Source: Agrococcus sp. ARC_14
Lineage (GTDB): Bacteria > Actinomycetota > Actinomycetes > Actinomycetales > Microbacteriaceae
Direction of reading: 5' to 3'
Assembly: GCF_022436485.1 (NCBI RefSeq)
Contig: NZ_JAKUDO010000001.1
Coordinates: 1,674,001-1,738,000, forward strand
Length of the DNA: 64,000 bases
The notes beneath the pieces are model-generated. The model made no database searches and was not told the DNA's origin. It saw only the letters and a list, made by a program, of their open reading frames with translations. Shown here piece by piece: positions 40,943 through 48,358 of the stretch (positions within the stretch are counted from its first letter, which is position 1; each line of letters begins with the position of its first letter). A program made the position numbers and the translations under genes.

Positions 40943-41779
40943 TCAGGCGCGCGTGCCGCGGGCGATGCCGCCGATCGTCTCGGCCAGCCGCAGGATGCCG
41001 TCGCCGGTCTCGGGCTCGCCGTCCGCGTCGAGCGGCAGCAGCGGCACGCTCGTCGCCCCGACCGCGGCGTAGTCGGCCGCGAGCCGCGTGACCTCGTCGG
41101 CCGACGCATCCGAGCGCACGCCGGCGAACTGCACGACCGCGTACGGCCCCTCGAGCCCCGCCGCCGCGCGCGCCTCGAGCACCGTCGCGACCGCCGCGCG
41201 CGTGACATCGACGCCCGCGCCGGGGGCCATGTCGCCCGCCAGGATCACGCCGTCCCCGAGCTCGCCGGCGAGCGCCAGCGTCTTCGGCTTGCCGCCGCCG
41301 ATGAGCAGCGGCGGCACCTCGGCGGCCGGCCAGCGCAGCTGCACGCGGTCGAGCTGCACGTAGCGGCCGTCGACGCTCAGCTCGTCGCCTGCCAGCAGCA
41401 TGCGCAGCGCCGTCGCCTGCTCGGTCAGGAGCGTCAGTGGTGACGCGGCTCGCACGCCGGCCTGCGCCATCCACTCGAGCACGCCGTGGCCGATGCCAGG
41501 CAGGAAGCGGCCCGGGAACATGCGCCCCATCGTGGCGATCTCCATCGCCGTCAGCGCCACGTTGCGCAGCGGCACGGGCATCAAGCCGAGGCCGACCCGG
41601 ATGCGCTCGGTCGCGGCGAGCACGGCGGCGGCCGTCGAGGTGCCCGACTGGCCGAAGCAGTCCTCCCAGAGCCAGAGCTCGTCGACGCCCGCTGCGTCGG
41701 CGGCGCGGGCGATGGTGAGGAAGCGCTCCGGCGCCTGATCGGGCGGGAGGATGAGGCCGAGTGTCGGTGCTGCGTTCAT
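40943..41779 (-). CDS. LLM-class flavin-dependent oxidoreductase
   Basis: 278-residue luciferase-like monooxygenase of the F420 or FMN type. The N-terminus TLGLILPPDQAPERFLTIARAADAAGVDELWLWED is a family signature, followed by RIRVGLGLMPVPLRNVALTAMEIATM and FPGRFLPGIGHGVLEWM. The cofactor preference is not clear. ATG at 41779; a leaderless TACGTT box lies 7 nt upstream on the minus strand. Convergent with the DSD1-like gene and divergent from DUF1684. Confidence 0.93.
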   Translation of the reverse strand: MNAAPTLGLILPPDQAPERFLTIARAADAAGVDELWLWEDCFGQSGTSTAAAVLAATERIRVGLGLMPVPLRNVALTAMEIATMGRMFPGRFLPGIGHGVLEWMAQAGVRAASPLTLLTEQATALRMLLAGDELSVDGRYVQLDRVQLRWPAAEVPPLLIGGGKPKTLALAGELGDGVILAGDMAPGAGVDVTRAAVATVLEARAAAGLEGPYAVVQFAGVRSDASADEVTRLAADYAAVGATSVPLLPLDADGEPETGDGILRLAETIGGIARGTRA

Positions 41780-41786
41780 GGTGATG

Positions 41787-41792
41787 AACGTA
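41787..41792 (-). promoter_or_regulatory. -10 box of the leaderless LLM oxidoreductase promoter
   Basis: On the minus strand TACGTT, 7 nt, then ATG at 41779. Confidence 0.5.
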
Positions 41793-41834
41793 CGCGCGGG
41801 CGCTGACAGGCCGCTGGTCGTTGGCGCTGCTGGG

Positions 41835-41840
41835 TAGGCT
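41835..41840 (+). promoter_or_regulatory. -10 box of the leaderless DUF1684 promoter
   Basis: TAGGCT, then 6 nt, then ATG at 41847. Confidence 0.6.
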
Positions 41841-41846
41841 GGAAGC

Positions 41847-42677
41847 ATGACCGACGCCACCGCACCCGACGCCGCTGCAGCCGCTGACGCAGGCAGTGCG
41901 CAGCACGAGGCGTTCCGCCGCAAGCGCGACCAGAGCGTGCGCGCCCCGCAGGGGGCGCTCGCCCTCACGACCACCGCCTGGATCTCTGAGCCGACGACCG
42001 TCGAGGGCGTGCCCGGCACCTGGGCGCCCTCACCGACGGGTGACGGACTGCAGGTGACGGCCGATGCGTCGGCCGGCATCGTCGTCGATGGCCAGACGGT
42101 CGACGGTGACGTCGCGGTCTACAGCCAGAGCTCCATGACGCCGAGCTCGGTGCGCTTCGACGACCGGCTCACCGCGTTCGTCATCGGCCCCGACTTCAAC
42201 GGCCGCTGTGCGCTGCGCGTCTGGGACGCGGAGGCAGCCGTCGAGCGCGGCTTCACCGGGATCAGCGCCTTCGACTACGACCCGGCCTGGCACCTGCAGG
42301 GCACGTTCGAGGCCGTCGAGGGCGGCGTCGCCTTCGAGTACGGCAAGTCGCAGGGAGGCACGCTGCGGCAGGCGCTCTCGCCGGGCAGGATCCGCTTCGA
42401 GCGGGATGGCCAGCAGGTCGAGCTCGTCGCGCTGCCCGACGGCGACAGCCTGCAGATCGTCTTCGCCGACGCCACCACCGGCGACGAGAGCTACGACGTC
42501 GGCCGCTTCCTCTTCGTGCGACCGCGCCACGACGGCACCGTCGACCTCGACTTCAACCGCGCCATCGTGCCGCCGTGCGCGATGAGCGATCAGTACAACT
42601 GCCCGCTGCCGCCGGCCGGCAACCGGCTCGCGTTCCCGATCCGGGCGGGGGAGCAGCGGCCGACGTTCGCTGCCTAG
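41847..42677 (+). CDS. DUF1684 domain-containing protein
   Basis: 276-residue protein of the DUF1684 family, function unknown. The family's C-terminal hallmark is DLDFNRAIVPPCAMSDQYNC followed by PLPPAGNRLAFPI, with two conserved Cys. The N-terminal 20 residues are Ala/Asp-rich and probably disordered. No signal peptide. The start is supported by a leaderless promoter 6 nt upstream. Its TAG stop is the first element of the 59-bp tandem repeat block. Confidence 0.88.
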   Translation: MTDATAPDAAAAADAGSAQHEAFRRKRDQSVRAPQGALALTTTAWISEPTTVEGVPGTWAPSPTGDGLQVTADASAGIVVDGQTVDGDVAVYSQSSMTPSSVRFDDRLTAFVIGPDFNGRCALRVWDAEAAVERGFTGISAFDYDPAWHLQGTFEAVEGGVAFEYGKSQGGTLRQALSPGRIRFERDGQQVELVALPDGDSLQIVFADATTGDESYDVGRFLFVRPRHDGTVDLDFNRAIVPPCAMSDQYNCPLPPAGNRLAFPIRAGEQRPTFAA

Positions 42678-42904
42678 CTCGGTCTCGTGACGCGTGCGCC
42701 TGCGGCGCGCGCTCCTCGACCTGCGGGCCTGCGTAGCTCGGTCTCGTGACGCGTGCGCCTGCGGCGCGCTCCTCGACCTGCGGGCCTGCGTAGCTCGGTC
42801 TCGTGACGCGTGCGCCTGCGGCGCGCGCTCCTCGACCTGCGGGCCTGCGTGGCTCGGTCTCGTGACGCGTGCGCCTGCGGCGCGCGCTCCTCGACCTGCG
42901 GGCC
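42675..42904 (+). repeat. Four tandem copies of a 57-59 bp palindromic repeat
   Basis: Units start at 42675, 42734, 42791 and 42850. Each begins TAGCTCGGTCTCGTGACGCG, contains a GCGCCTGCGGCGC hairpin, and ends CTCCTCGACCTGCGGGCCTG. The copies differ by one 2-bp deletion (unit 2) and one A-to-G change (unit 4), so amplification is recent. It is the same family as at 17554 and 27117, in the orientation opposite to 17554. There are no unique spacers, so it is not CRISPR. It fills most of the 331 bp before DUF3145. Confidence 0.85.
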
Positions 42905-42934
42905 TGTGGAACAACACCATTGTCGTTCCACAGG
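42903..42934 (+). terminator. Hairpin after the tandem repeats, upstream of DUF3145
   Basis: CCTGTGGAAC at 42903-42912 pairs perfectly with GTTCCACAGG at 42925-42934. The loop is 12 nt with some inner pairing. It could end transcripts from DUF1684 or be an operator for the DUF3145 gene. No T tract follows. Confidence 0.45.
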
Positions 42935-43008
42935 CAGATGTGGCACACTCAGCATGTCTCACTCCGAGTTCGGCCGATGGGGAAGTCGCATCGAACGAGG
43001 GAGAGACG

Positions 43009-43536
43009 ATGACTGCTGCGAACACGCTCAGGCGACGTCCCGCGACCACCGCGGGGGTCGTCTGGATCCATGCGTCCCAGCGCGCCATGCGCACCCACCT
43101 GGAGTGGGCCGTCGGTCATGCCGTCGGCGATGCACTCCGCTTCGTCTGGCAGAGCCAGCCGGCCGAGCCCGGCATGGAGCGCACCGAGGTGCACTGGTCC
43201 GGCCCCGTCGGCACGGGCGCCGCGATCACGAGCGCCCTCGCCGGCTGGCGCGAGGTGCGCTTCGAGGTGACGGAGGATCCGATGCCCGGCAGCGACGGCA
43301 TGCGCTGGATGCACACACCCCAGCTCGGCATCAGCGCGCAGCGCATCGATGCCTCGGGCTCCCTCGTGGTGCCGGAGGACCGCATCCGCGGCGCCATCGA
43401 GGCAGCCGGACCCGACGCGCGCGCACTGCTCGCCGCACTCGACGACGCCATGGGCGGCGCTTGGGATCGCGAGCTCGAGGCCTACCGCCACGCCTCCGAC
43501 AGCGCACCCGTCGTCGAGCTCCACCGCGTCGGCTGA
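43009..43536 (+). CDS. DUF3145 domain-containing protein
   Basis: 175-residue protein of the actinobacterial DUF3145 family, role unknown. It starts with the family-typical GVVWIHASQRAMRTHLEWAVGHAVGDAL and ends AMGGAWDRELEAYRHASDSAPVVELHRVG. ATG at 43009 has GAGGGAGAG upstream. It sits 3'-to-3' with fabF, its customary place in actinobacteria, which suggests a link to fatty acid synthesis. A strong shared terminator separates the two. Confidence 0.9.
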   Translation: MTAANTLRRRPATTAGVVWIHASQRAMRTHLEWAVGHAVGDALRFVWQSQPAEPGMERTEVHWSGPVGTGAAITSALAGWREVRFEVTEDPMPGSDGMRWMHTPQLGISAQRIDASGSLVVPEDRIRGAIEAAGPDARALLAALDDAMGGAWDRELEAYRHASDSAPVVELHRVG

Positions 43537-43569
43537 CGCGCCCGGGCCGCACAGGCTCCACCGACCACT

Positions 43570-43599
43570 GAGGGCCCCGCTGCATACAGCGGGGCCCTC
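43570..43599. terminator. Bidirectional terminator between DUF3145 and fabF
   Basis: A perfect 13-bp stem, GAGGGCCCCGCTG with CAGCGGGGCCCTC, around a CATA loop. It serves the convergent DUF3145 (plus) and fab (minus) units. Confidence 0.9.
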
Positions 43600-43612
43600 G
43601 GCTACGAGTGGG

Positions 43613-44848
43613 TCAGATCGAGCGGATCGCTACGACCGCATTGTGCCCGCCGAACCCGAACGAGTTCGAGATCGCCAGCTGCGGGCCATCGCCGAGCGGG
43701 ATCGGTACGGGCGAGATCTGCAGCGGCGCATCCGGATCCTGCTCGGTCACGTTGATCGTCGGGGGAGCCTTCCGCTCGACCAGCGCGAGCACCGTGAAGA
43801 TCGCCTCGAGGGCGCCCGTGCCACCCAGCAGGTGACCGTGCGCCGCCTTGGTGGCAGACACCGGGATGTCCTTGATGCGGTCGCCGAAGATGCGATGCAT
43901 CGCGCGCACCTCTGCCACATCGCCCACCGGGGTCGAGGTCGCGTGCGCGTTGATGTGCGTGACCTCGTCGGCCGTCGCGCCCGCGTTCTCGAGCGCGAGC
44001 TGCACGGCACGGCTGGCGCCCTTGCCCTCGGGCTCGGGGGCCGTGATGTGGAACGAGTCGGCCGTCACGCCACCGCCGGCGAGCTCTGCATAGATGCGGG
44101 CGCCGCGCGCGAGCGCGTGCTCCTCGGTCTCGAGCACGAGCGCCGCAGCGCCCTCGCCCATCACGAATCCGTCACGGGTGACGTCGTAGGGGCGGGATGC
44201 GGTGGCAGGGCTGTCGTTGCGGCGCGAGAGCGCCTGCATCGAGGAGAACGAGGCGATCGTGATCGGGTGGATCGCAGACTCGCTACCGCCGGCGATCACG
44301 ACGTCCGCGAGGCCGGCCTGCAGGTGCTCGTACGCGTTGACGAGCGCCTCGGTGCTGGATGCGCAGGCGGATGCCACCGTGCGCGCGAAGGCGCGCGCCT
44401 GCAGGTGCATGGAGATCGCCGCCGATGGGCCGTTCGGCATCAGCATCGGGACGGTCATGGGCAGGACGCGACGCGGGCCCTTCTCGCGCAGGGTGTCCCA
44501 GGCGTCGAGCAGGGTCCAGAGGCCGCCGATGCCGGTCGAGAAGTCGACACCCAGGCGCTCAGCAGGCAGCTCGGGAGAGCCGGCATCTGCGAACGCCTCC
44601 TTGGCAGCGACGAGCGCCAGCTGGCTCGAGGGGTCGAGTCGCTTCGCGACCGGGCGCTCGAGCACGGTGTCTGCGCGCACCTTCGCCTCTGCGGCGAAGG
44701 TCACGGGCAGCTCGTACTGCGCGACCCAGTCGTGCTCCAGCGTGCGTGCGCCGGACTCGCCGGCCAGCAGCGCCTCCCAGCTCTCGCGTGCCGTGCCGCC
44801 GAGCGGCGAGCTAGCACCGATGCCGGTGATGACGATCTTCTTCGTCAT
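43613..44848 (-). CDS. fabF: Beta-ketoacyl-ACP synthase II
   Basis: Elongating condensing enzyme of FAS II, 411 residues, standard length. The start is TKKIVITGIGASSPLG. The catalytic Cys lies in VASACASSTEALV (about residue 160), and the two His are in HINAHATSTPVGD and AAHGHLLGGTGA-type motif (KAAHGHLLGGTGALEAI). It ends NSFGFGGHNAVVAIRS. ATG at 44848 has GGAGG upstream. Last gene of the fab unit. Confidence 0.97.
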   Translation of the reverse strand: MTKKIVITGIGASSPLGGTARESWEALLAGESGARTLEHDWVAQYELPVTFAAEAKVRADTVLERPVAKRLDPSSQLALVAAKEAFADAGSPELPAERLGVDFSTGIGGLWTLLDAWDTLREKGPRRVLPMTVPMLMPNGPSAAISMHLQARAFARTVASACASSTEALVNAYEHLQAGLADVVIAGGSESAIHPITIASFSSMQALSRRNDSPATASRPYDVTRDGFVMGEGAAALVLETEEHALARGARIYAELAGGGVTADSFHITAPEPEGKGASRAVQLALENAGATADEVTHINAHATSTPVGDVAEVRAMHRIFGDRIKDIPVSATKAAHGHLLGGTGALEAIFTVLALVERKAPPTINVTEQDPDAPLQISPVPIPLGDGPQLAISNSFGFGGHNAVVAIRSI

Positions 44849-44912
44849 GCGTGTCCTCCAAGATGCCGCGTGCGGCCGGTCACCCGGCCGCACGCGATCG
44901 CAAGGGCCTGCC

Positions 44913-45161
44913 TCAGGCCTGAGCGCCGGTGATGTAGTCGACGGCGTCCTGGACGGTCTTGAGGTTCTTGACCTCGTCGTCGGGGATCTTGACGTCGAAC
45001 TTCTCCTCGGCGTTCACGACGATCGTCATCATCGAGATCGAGTCGATGTCGAGGTCGTCCGTGAACGACTTCTCGAGCTGCACGTTCTCGGTTGCGATGC
45101 CGGTCTCGTCGTTCACGAGGTCGGCGAGCCCGGCGAGGACCTCGTCCTTGGTGAATGCCAT
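44913..45161 (-). CDS. acpP: Acyl carrier protein
   Basis: 82-residue carrier for growing acyl chains. The phosphopantetheine site is Ser41 in DDLDIDSISMM. This reads DSI rather than the usual DSL. Acidic overall, as expected. ATG at 45161 has AGAAGGAG upstream. It lies between fabH and fabF in the conserved order fabD-fabH-acpP-fabF. Confidence 0.97.
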   Translation of the reverse strand: MAFTKDEVLAGLADLVNDETGIATENVQLEKSFTDDLDIDSISMMTIVVNAEEKFDVKIPDDEVKNLKTVQDAVDYITGAQA

Positions 45162-45198
45162 GGGGTTGTCTCCTTCTGATGGATTGGACGGGTTGAGT

Positions 45199-46194
45199 CT
45201 AAGGGAGCACGACGACCTGGGCGCCGTACACGAGCCCGGCGCCGAAGCCGATCTGCAGGGCGAGCCCGCCCGAGAGCTCCGGCTGCTCCTCGAGCAGTCG
45301 GTGCATGGCGAGCGGGATCGACGCGGCGGATGTGTTGCCGGTCGTCTCGATGTCGCGGGCGATGGCGACGGTGTCGGGCAGCTTCAGCTGCTTCGCGAAC
45401 TCGTCGATGATGCGCATGTTGGCCTGGTGGGGGATGAAGGCGGCGAGATCGCCGGGCTCGATCCCTGCGGCATCCAGCGCCTCGCGCGCCTTCTTCGCCA
45501 TCTCCCACACGGCCCAGCGGAACACGGTCGGGCCGTCCTGCCGCAGCGTCGGCCACGCGGCGCCGTCGCGCATCGAGCCGAGCGTGTTCGTCATGCGGAT
45601 GGTCTCCCAGTGGGAGCCGTCGGAGCCCCACACGGATGGGCTGATGCCGGGCTCGTCGGAGGGGCCGATCACCACGGCGCCCGCGCCGTCGCCGAGCAGG
45701 AAGCTGATCGAGCGGTCGGTCGGGTCGACCACGTCCGAGAGCTTCTCGACGCCCACCACGAGCACGTGCTCCGCCATGCCGCTGCGCACGAGCGCGTCAG
45801 CCTGTGCGACGCCGTAGGCGTAGCCGGCGCAGGCGGCGGAGATGTCGAAGGCGGGAGCGGGCGTCGCCCCGATGCGCTCGGTGAGCAGGGAGGCCATCGA
45901 CGGCGTCTGCACGGTGTTGCTGATCGTCGAGACGATGACCGCGTCGAGCTGCGAACCGTCGATGCCCGCGCGCTCGATCGCCTCCTTCGCCGCGGTCTCG
46001 GCGAGATCGACAGCCTCGCTGCCGTCGGAGACTCGGGCGCGCGTCACGATGCCGGTGCGCTGGCGGATCCACTCGTCAGAGGAGTCGATCGGGCCGACGA
46101 GCTCGTCGTTCGGCACCAGGCGGTCGCCGCGCGCGGCACCCACCGAGAGGATGCGCGAACCGCCGCGCGTCTGCATGCTGGTGATCCTGCTCAT
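45199..46194 (-). CDS. fabH: Beta-ketoacyl-ACP synthase III
   Basis: Starts fatty acid chains by condensing acetyl- or branched acyl-CoA with malonyl-ACP, 331 residues. The catalytic triad is complete: Cys in DISAACAGYAYGVAQ (about residue 120), His in FIPHQANMRIID, and Asn in ETTGNTSAASIPLAM. ATG at 46194 overlaps the fabD stop by 4 nt. The N-terminal 10 residues (MSRITSMQTR) may be extra; a second Met lies at residue 7. Confidence 0.96.
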   Translation of the reverse strand: MSRITSMQTRGGSRILSVGAARGDRLVPNDELVGPIDSSDEWIRQRTGIVTRARVSDGSEAVDLAETAAKEAIERAGIDGSQLDAVIVSTISNTVQTPSMASLLTERIGATPAPAFDISAACAGYAYGVAQADALVRSGMAEHVLVVGVEKLSDVVDPTDRSISFLLGDGAGAVVIGPSDEPGISPSVWGSDGSHWETIRMTNTLGSMRDGAAWPTLRQDGPTVFRWAVWEMAKKAREALDAAGIEPGDLAAFIPHQANMRIIDEFAKQLKLPDTVAIARDIETTGNTSAASIPLAMHRLLEEQPELSGGLALQIGFGAGLVYGAQVVVLP

Positions 46195-47111
46195 GATGCT
46201 GCTCCGCTCTCCAGCAGCGCGACGGCTGCCTCAAGGTCGTCAGGGGTGGTGACGCCGACCGAGGGCACACCGCGCAGGCCGCGCTTGGCGAGGCCCGTGA
46301 GTGCGCCAGCGGGGGCGAGCTCCACGATGCCCGTCACGCCCGCATCCGCGAACGCCGCCATGCACAGGTCCCAGCGCACGGGGCTGGAGACCTGGCCGAC
46401 GACGAGCTCGAGGAACTCGGTGCCGGATGCGATGGCGCTGCCATCCCTGTTGGTCCAGAGCGTCGTGCTCGGGTCGGTCGTCGTCGTGCTCGCGGCCTTG
46501 GAGCGGAAGCGCTCCACCGCGGGGGCCATGTAGTCGGTGTGGAAGGCACCGGCGGTCTGCAGCGGGATGACCCGCGCTCGCTCCGGTGGGGCCTCGGCGA
46601 GCGCTGCGAGCGCATCCAGCGCACCGGCGACGACGATCTGCCCGCCGCCGTTGTAGTTGGCGGGGTGCAGGCCGAGCTCGGCCAGGCGTGCCTCGAGGAG
46701 CGCCTCGTCGGCACCCAGCACCGCTGCCATGCCCGTCGGCGTCTGCGCCGCCGCATCCGCCATCGCCCGTGCGCGCTCGCCCACGAGCGCCATCGCGTCC
46801 TCTGCCGAGAGCACGCCCGCCGCGACGGCCGCCGTGATCTCGCCGACGGAGTGGCCTGCGACGCCGGCAGCGAGCGCGGCCCGATCACCCAGCGCGTCGA
46901 GGGTGAGGATGCCTGCGGCGACGATGAGCGGCTGGGCGATGAGCGTGTCGCGGATCGTGTCGGCATCCGAGACAGTGCCGTGCTCGACGAGGTCGACGCC
47001 GGCGGCATCGCTGAGCGATGCGAGCCGCTCTGGGACGCCGGGGCGTTCGAGCCACGGAGTGAGGAAGCCCGGCTTCTGCGAGCCCTGGCCGGGAGCAACG
47101 ATGACGATCAC
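46191..47111 (-). CDS. fabD: Malonyl-CoA--ACP transacylase
   Basis: Loads malonyl groups onto ACP, 306 residues. The N-terminus IVIVAPGQGSQKPGF is the family opening, and the nucleophile is Ser in AGHSVGEITAAVAAG. I chose GTG at 47111 because it leaves MIVIVAPGQGSQ and has the site GGGAGG 9 nt upstream; an ATG at 47120 has no spacing to that site. It follows the fasR-like gene by 5 nt and is the first biosynthetic gene of the unit. Confidence 0.96.
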   Translation of the reverse strand: MIVIVAPGQGSQKPGFLTPWLERPGVPERLASLSDAAGVDLVEHGTVSDADTIRDTLIAQPLIVAAGILTLDALGDRAALAAGVAGHSVGEITAAVAAGVLSAEDAMALVGERARAMADAAAQTPTGMAAVLGADEALLEARLAELGLHPANYNGGGQIVVAGALDALAALAEAPPERARVIPLQTAGAFHTDYMAPAVERFRSKAASTTTTDPSTTLWTNRDGSAIASGTEFLELVVGQVSSPVRWDLCMAAFADAGVTGIVELAPAGALTGLAKRGLRGVPSVGVTTPDDLEAAVALLESGAAS

Positions 47112-47116
47112 GGCAT

Positions 47117-48274
47117 TCATCCTCCCACCGGGCCCTTGCCGCGAGGGGCATGGCGCGTGGCCTGTCGCTGCGAGCGGTCGCGGGAGGCGTCGTGGATGGA
47201 GCCGAGGATGATCGCCGTGTGGAGGGCGAGCGCCTCGCGCGCGCCGGTCGCATCCCAGCCGATGATCTCGCTGATGCGCTTGAGGCGGTAGCGCACCGTG
47301 TTGGGGTGCACGAAGAGCTCGCGCGCCGTCGCCTCGAGCGAGCGGCCGGTGTCGAGGTAGCACGCGAGCGTCGCGAGCAGGTCGCTGGAGTGGTCGCGCA
47401 GCGGCTGGTAGATGCCCCGCACGAGCTCGCTGCGCGCGAGCGGGTCGCCCGCCAGCGCGCGCTCGGGCAGCAGGTCGTCGGCGCGCACCGGGCGCGGCGT
47501 GCGACGCCAGGCGTCGGCGACGGCGAAGCCGGCCAGCGCCGCCTTCGCGCTGCCCGCGGCCTCGACGATGCTCGCCACGGTCGGGCCGAGCACGAGGTGC
47601 CCCTCGCCGAAGCCGTCGGAGAGCTGCGCCGCGATGGCGAGGAACTCGATCGGCTCGTCGGCGGCAGCGTCGGACTGCGCGGTGCGGCCGATCACGACGA
47701 CCAGCCGGGTGCCCTGCACCCCGACCAGCACGTCGCATCCGGCATGCCTCGCCTTGCGGCGCACGATGTCGACGTCGAGCGTGCGCGGTGCCAGACCCAC
47801 CAGCACGGCGCACTCGCCGCGGCCGTGCCAGCCGAGCGCGGCCGAGCGGCTCGGCAGCTCATCGTCGTGCTCGCCCGTGAGGATCGAGTCGACGACCAGC
47901 GCCTCGAGCCGGGCATCCCAGAGGCCGCGCGACTCTGCGGCCCGCGCGTAGACGTCGGCGGCCGCGAAGGCGATCTCTCGCGAGTAGCGCAGGATCGGCT
48001 CGCGCATCATCGGATCGGCGTCGGCGATGCGCTCCTCGAAGACAGACACGACCGTGCGGATGAGCTGCAGCGTCTGCTGCAGGCTCACGCTGCGCAGCAG
48101 CTCCCTGGGCGCCGCTGCGAAGACGTCGGCGGCGATCCAGGGCTGCGCCTCTGGGTCCTCATGCCAGGCGATGAAGGAGGTGATGCCCGACTGCGCCACC
48201 AGCCCCACCGCGCTGCGCCGCGACGGCGGCATCGTGCCGTACCAGGGGAGGCGGTCGTCGAGCGCCCGCGTCAC
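47117..48274 (-). CDS. fasR: PucR/CdaR-type regulator, FasR-like
   Basis: Probable regulator of the fab genes, 385 residues from the only in-frame canonical start (GTG at 48274). The C-terminal PucR helix-turn-helix is present: ARELFVHPNTVRYRLKRISEIIG. The central region SRRSAVGLVAQSGITSFIAWHED is typical of the actinobacterial group beside fabD; in Streptomyces the homolog FasR activates the fab operon. The open frame continues 25 sense codons upstream to a CTG at 48349 (reading LSEQEELKTQQLAWLRRISG), then 3 codons to the aceE stop in the same frame. The true start may be CTG. Confidence 0.9.
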   Translation of the reverse strand: MTRALDDRLPWYGTMPPSRRSAVGLVAQSGITSFIAWHEDPEAQPWIAADVFAAAPRELLRSVSLQQTLQLIRTVVSVFEERIADADPMMREPILRYSREIAFAAADVYARAAESRGLWDARLEALVVDSILTGEHDDELPSRSAALGWHGRGECAVLVGLAPRTLDVDIVRRKARHAGCDVLVGVQGTRLVVVIGRTAQSDAAADEPIEFLAIAAQLSDGFGEGHLVLGPTVASIVEAAGSAKAALAGFAVADAWRRTPRPVRADDLLPERALAGDPLARSELVRGIYQPLRDHSSDLLATLACYLDTGRSLEATARELFVHPNTVRYRLKRISEIIGWDATGAREALALHTAIILGSIHDASRDRSQRQATRHAPRGKGPVGG

Positions 48275-48358
48275 CTGGGTCGAGAGGTCGCCCGAGATGC
48301 GCCGCAGCCATGCGAGCTGCTGCGTCTTGAGCTCTTCCTGCTCAGACAGCGCCGTGCC

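Noticed and set aside
42675..42904. Possible CRISPR array or satellite coding region
   Set aside because: Whole units are near-identical, including the would-be spacers; open frames through them only reflect the repeat.
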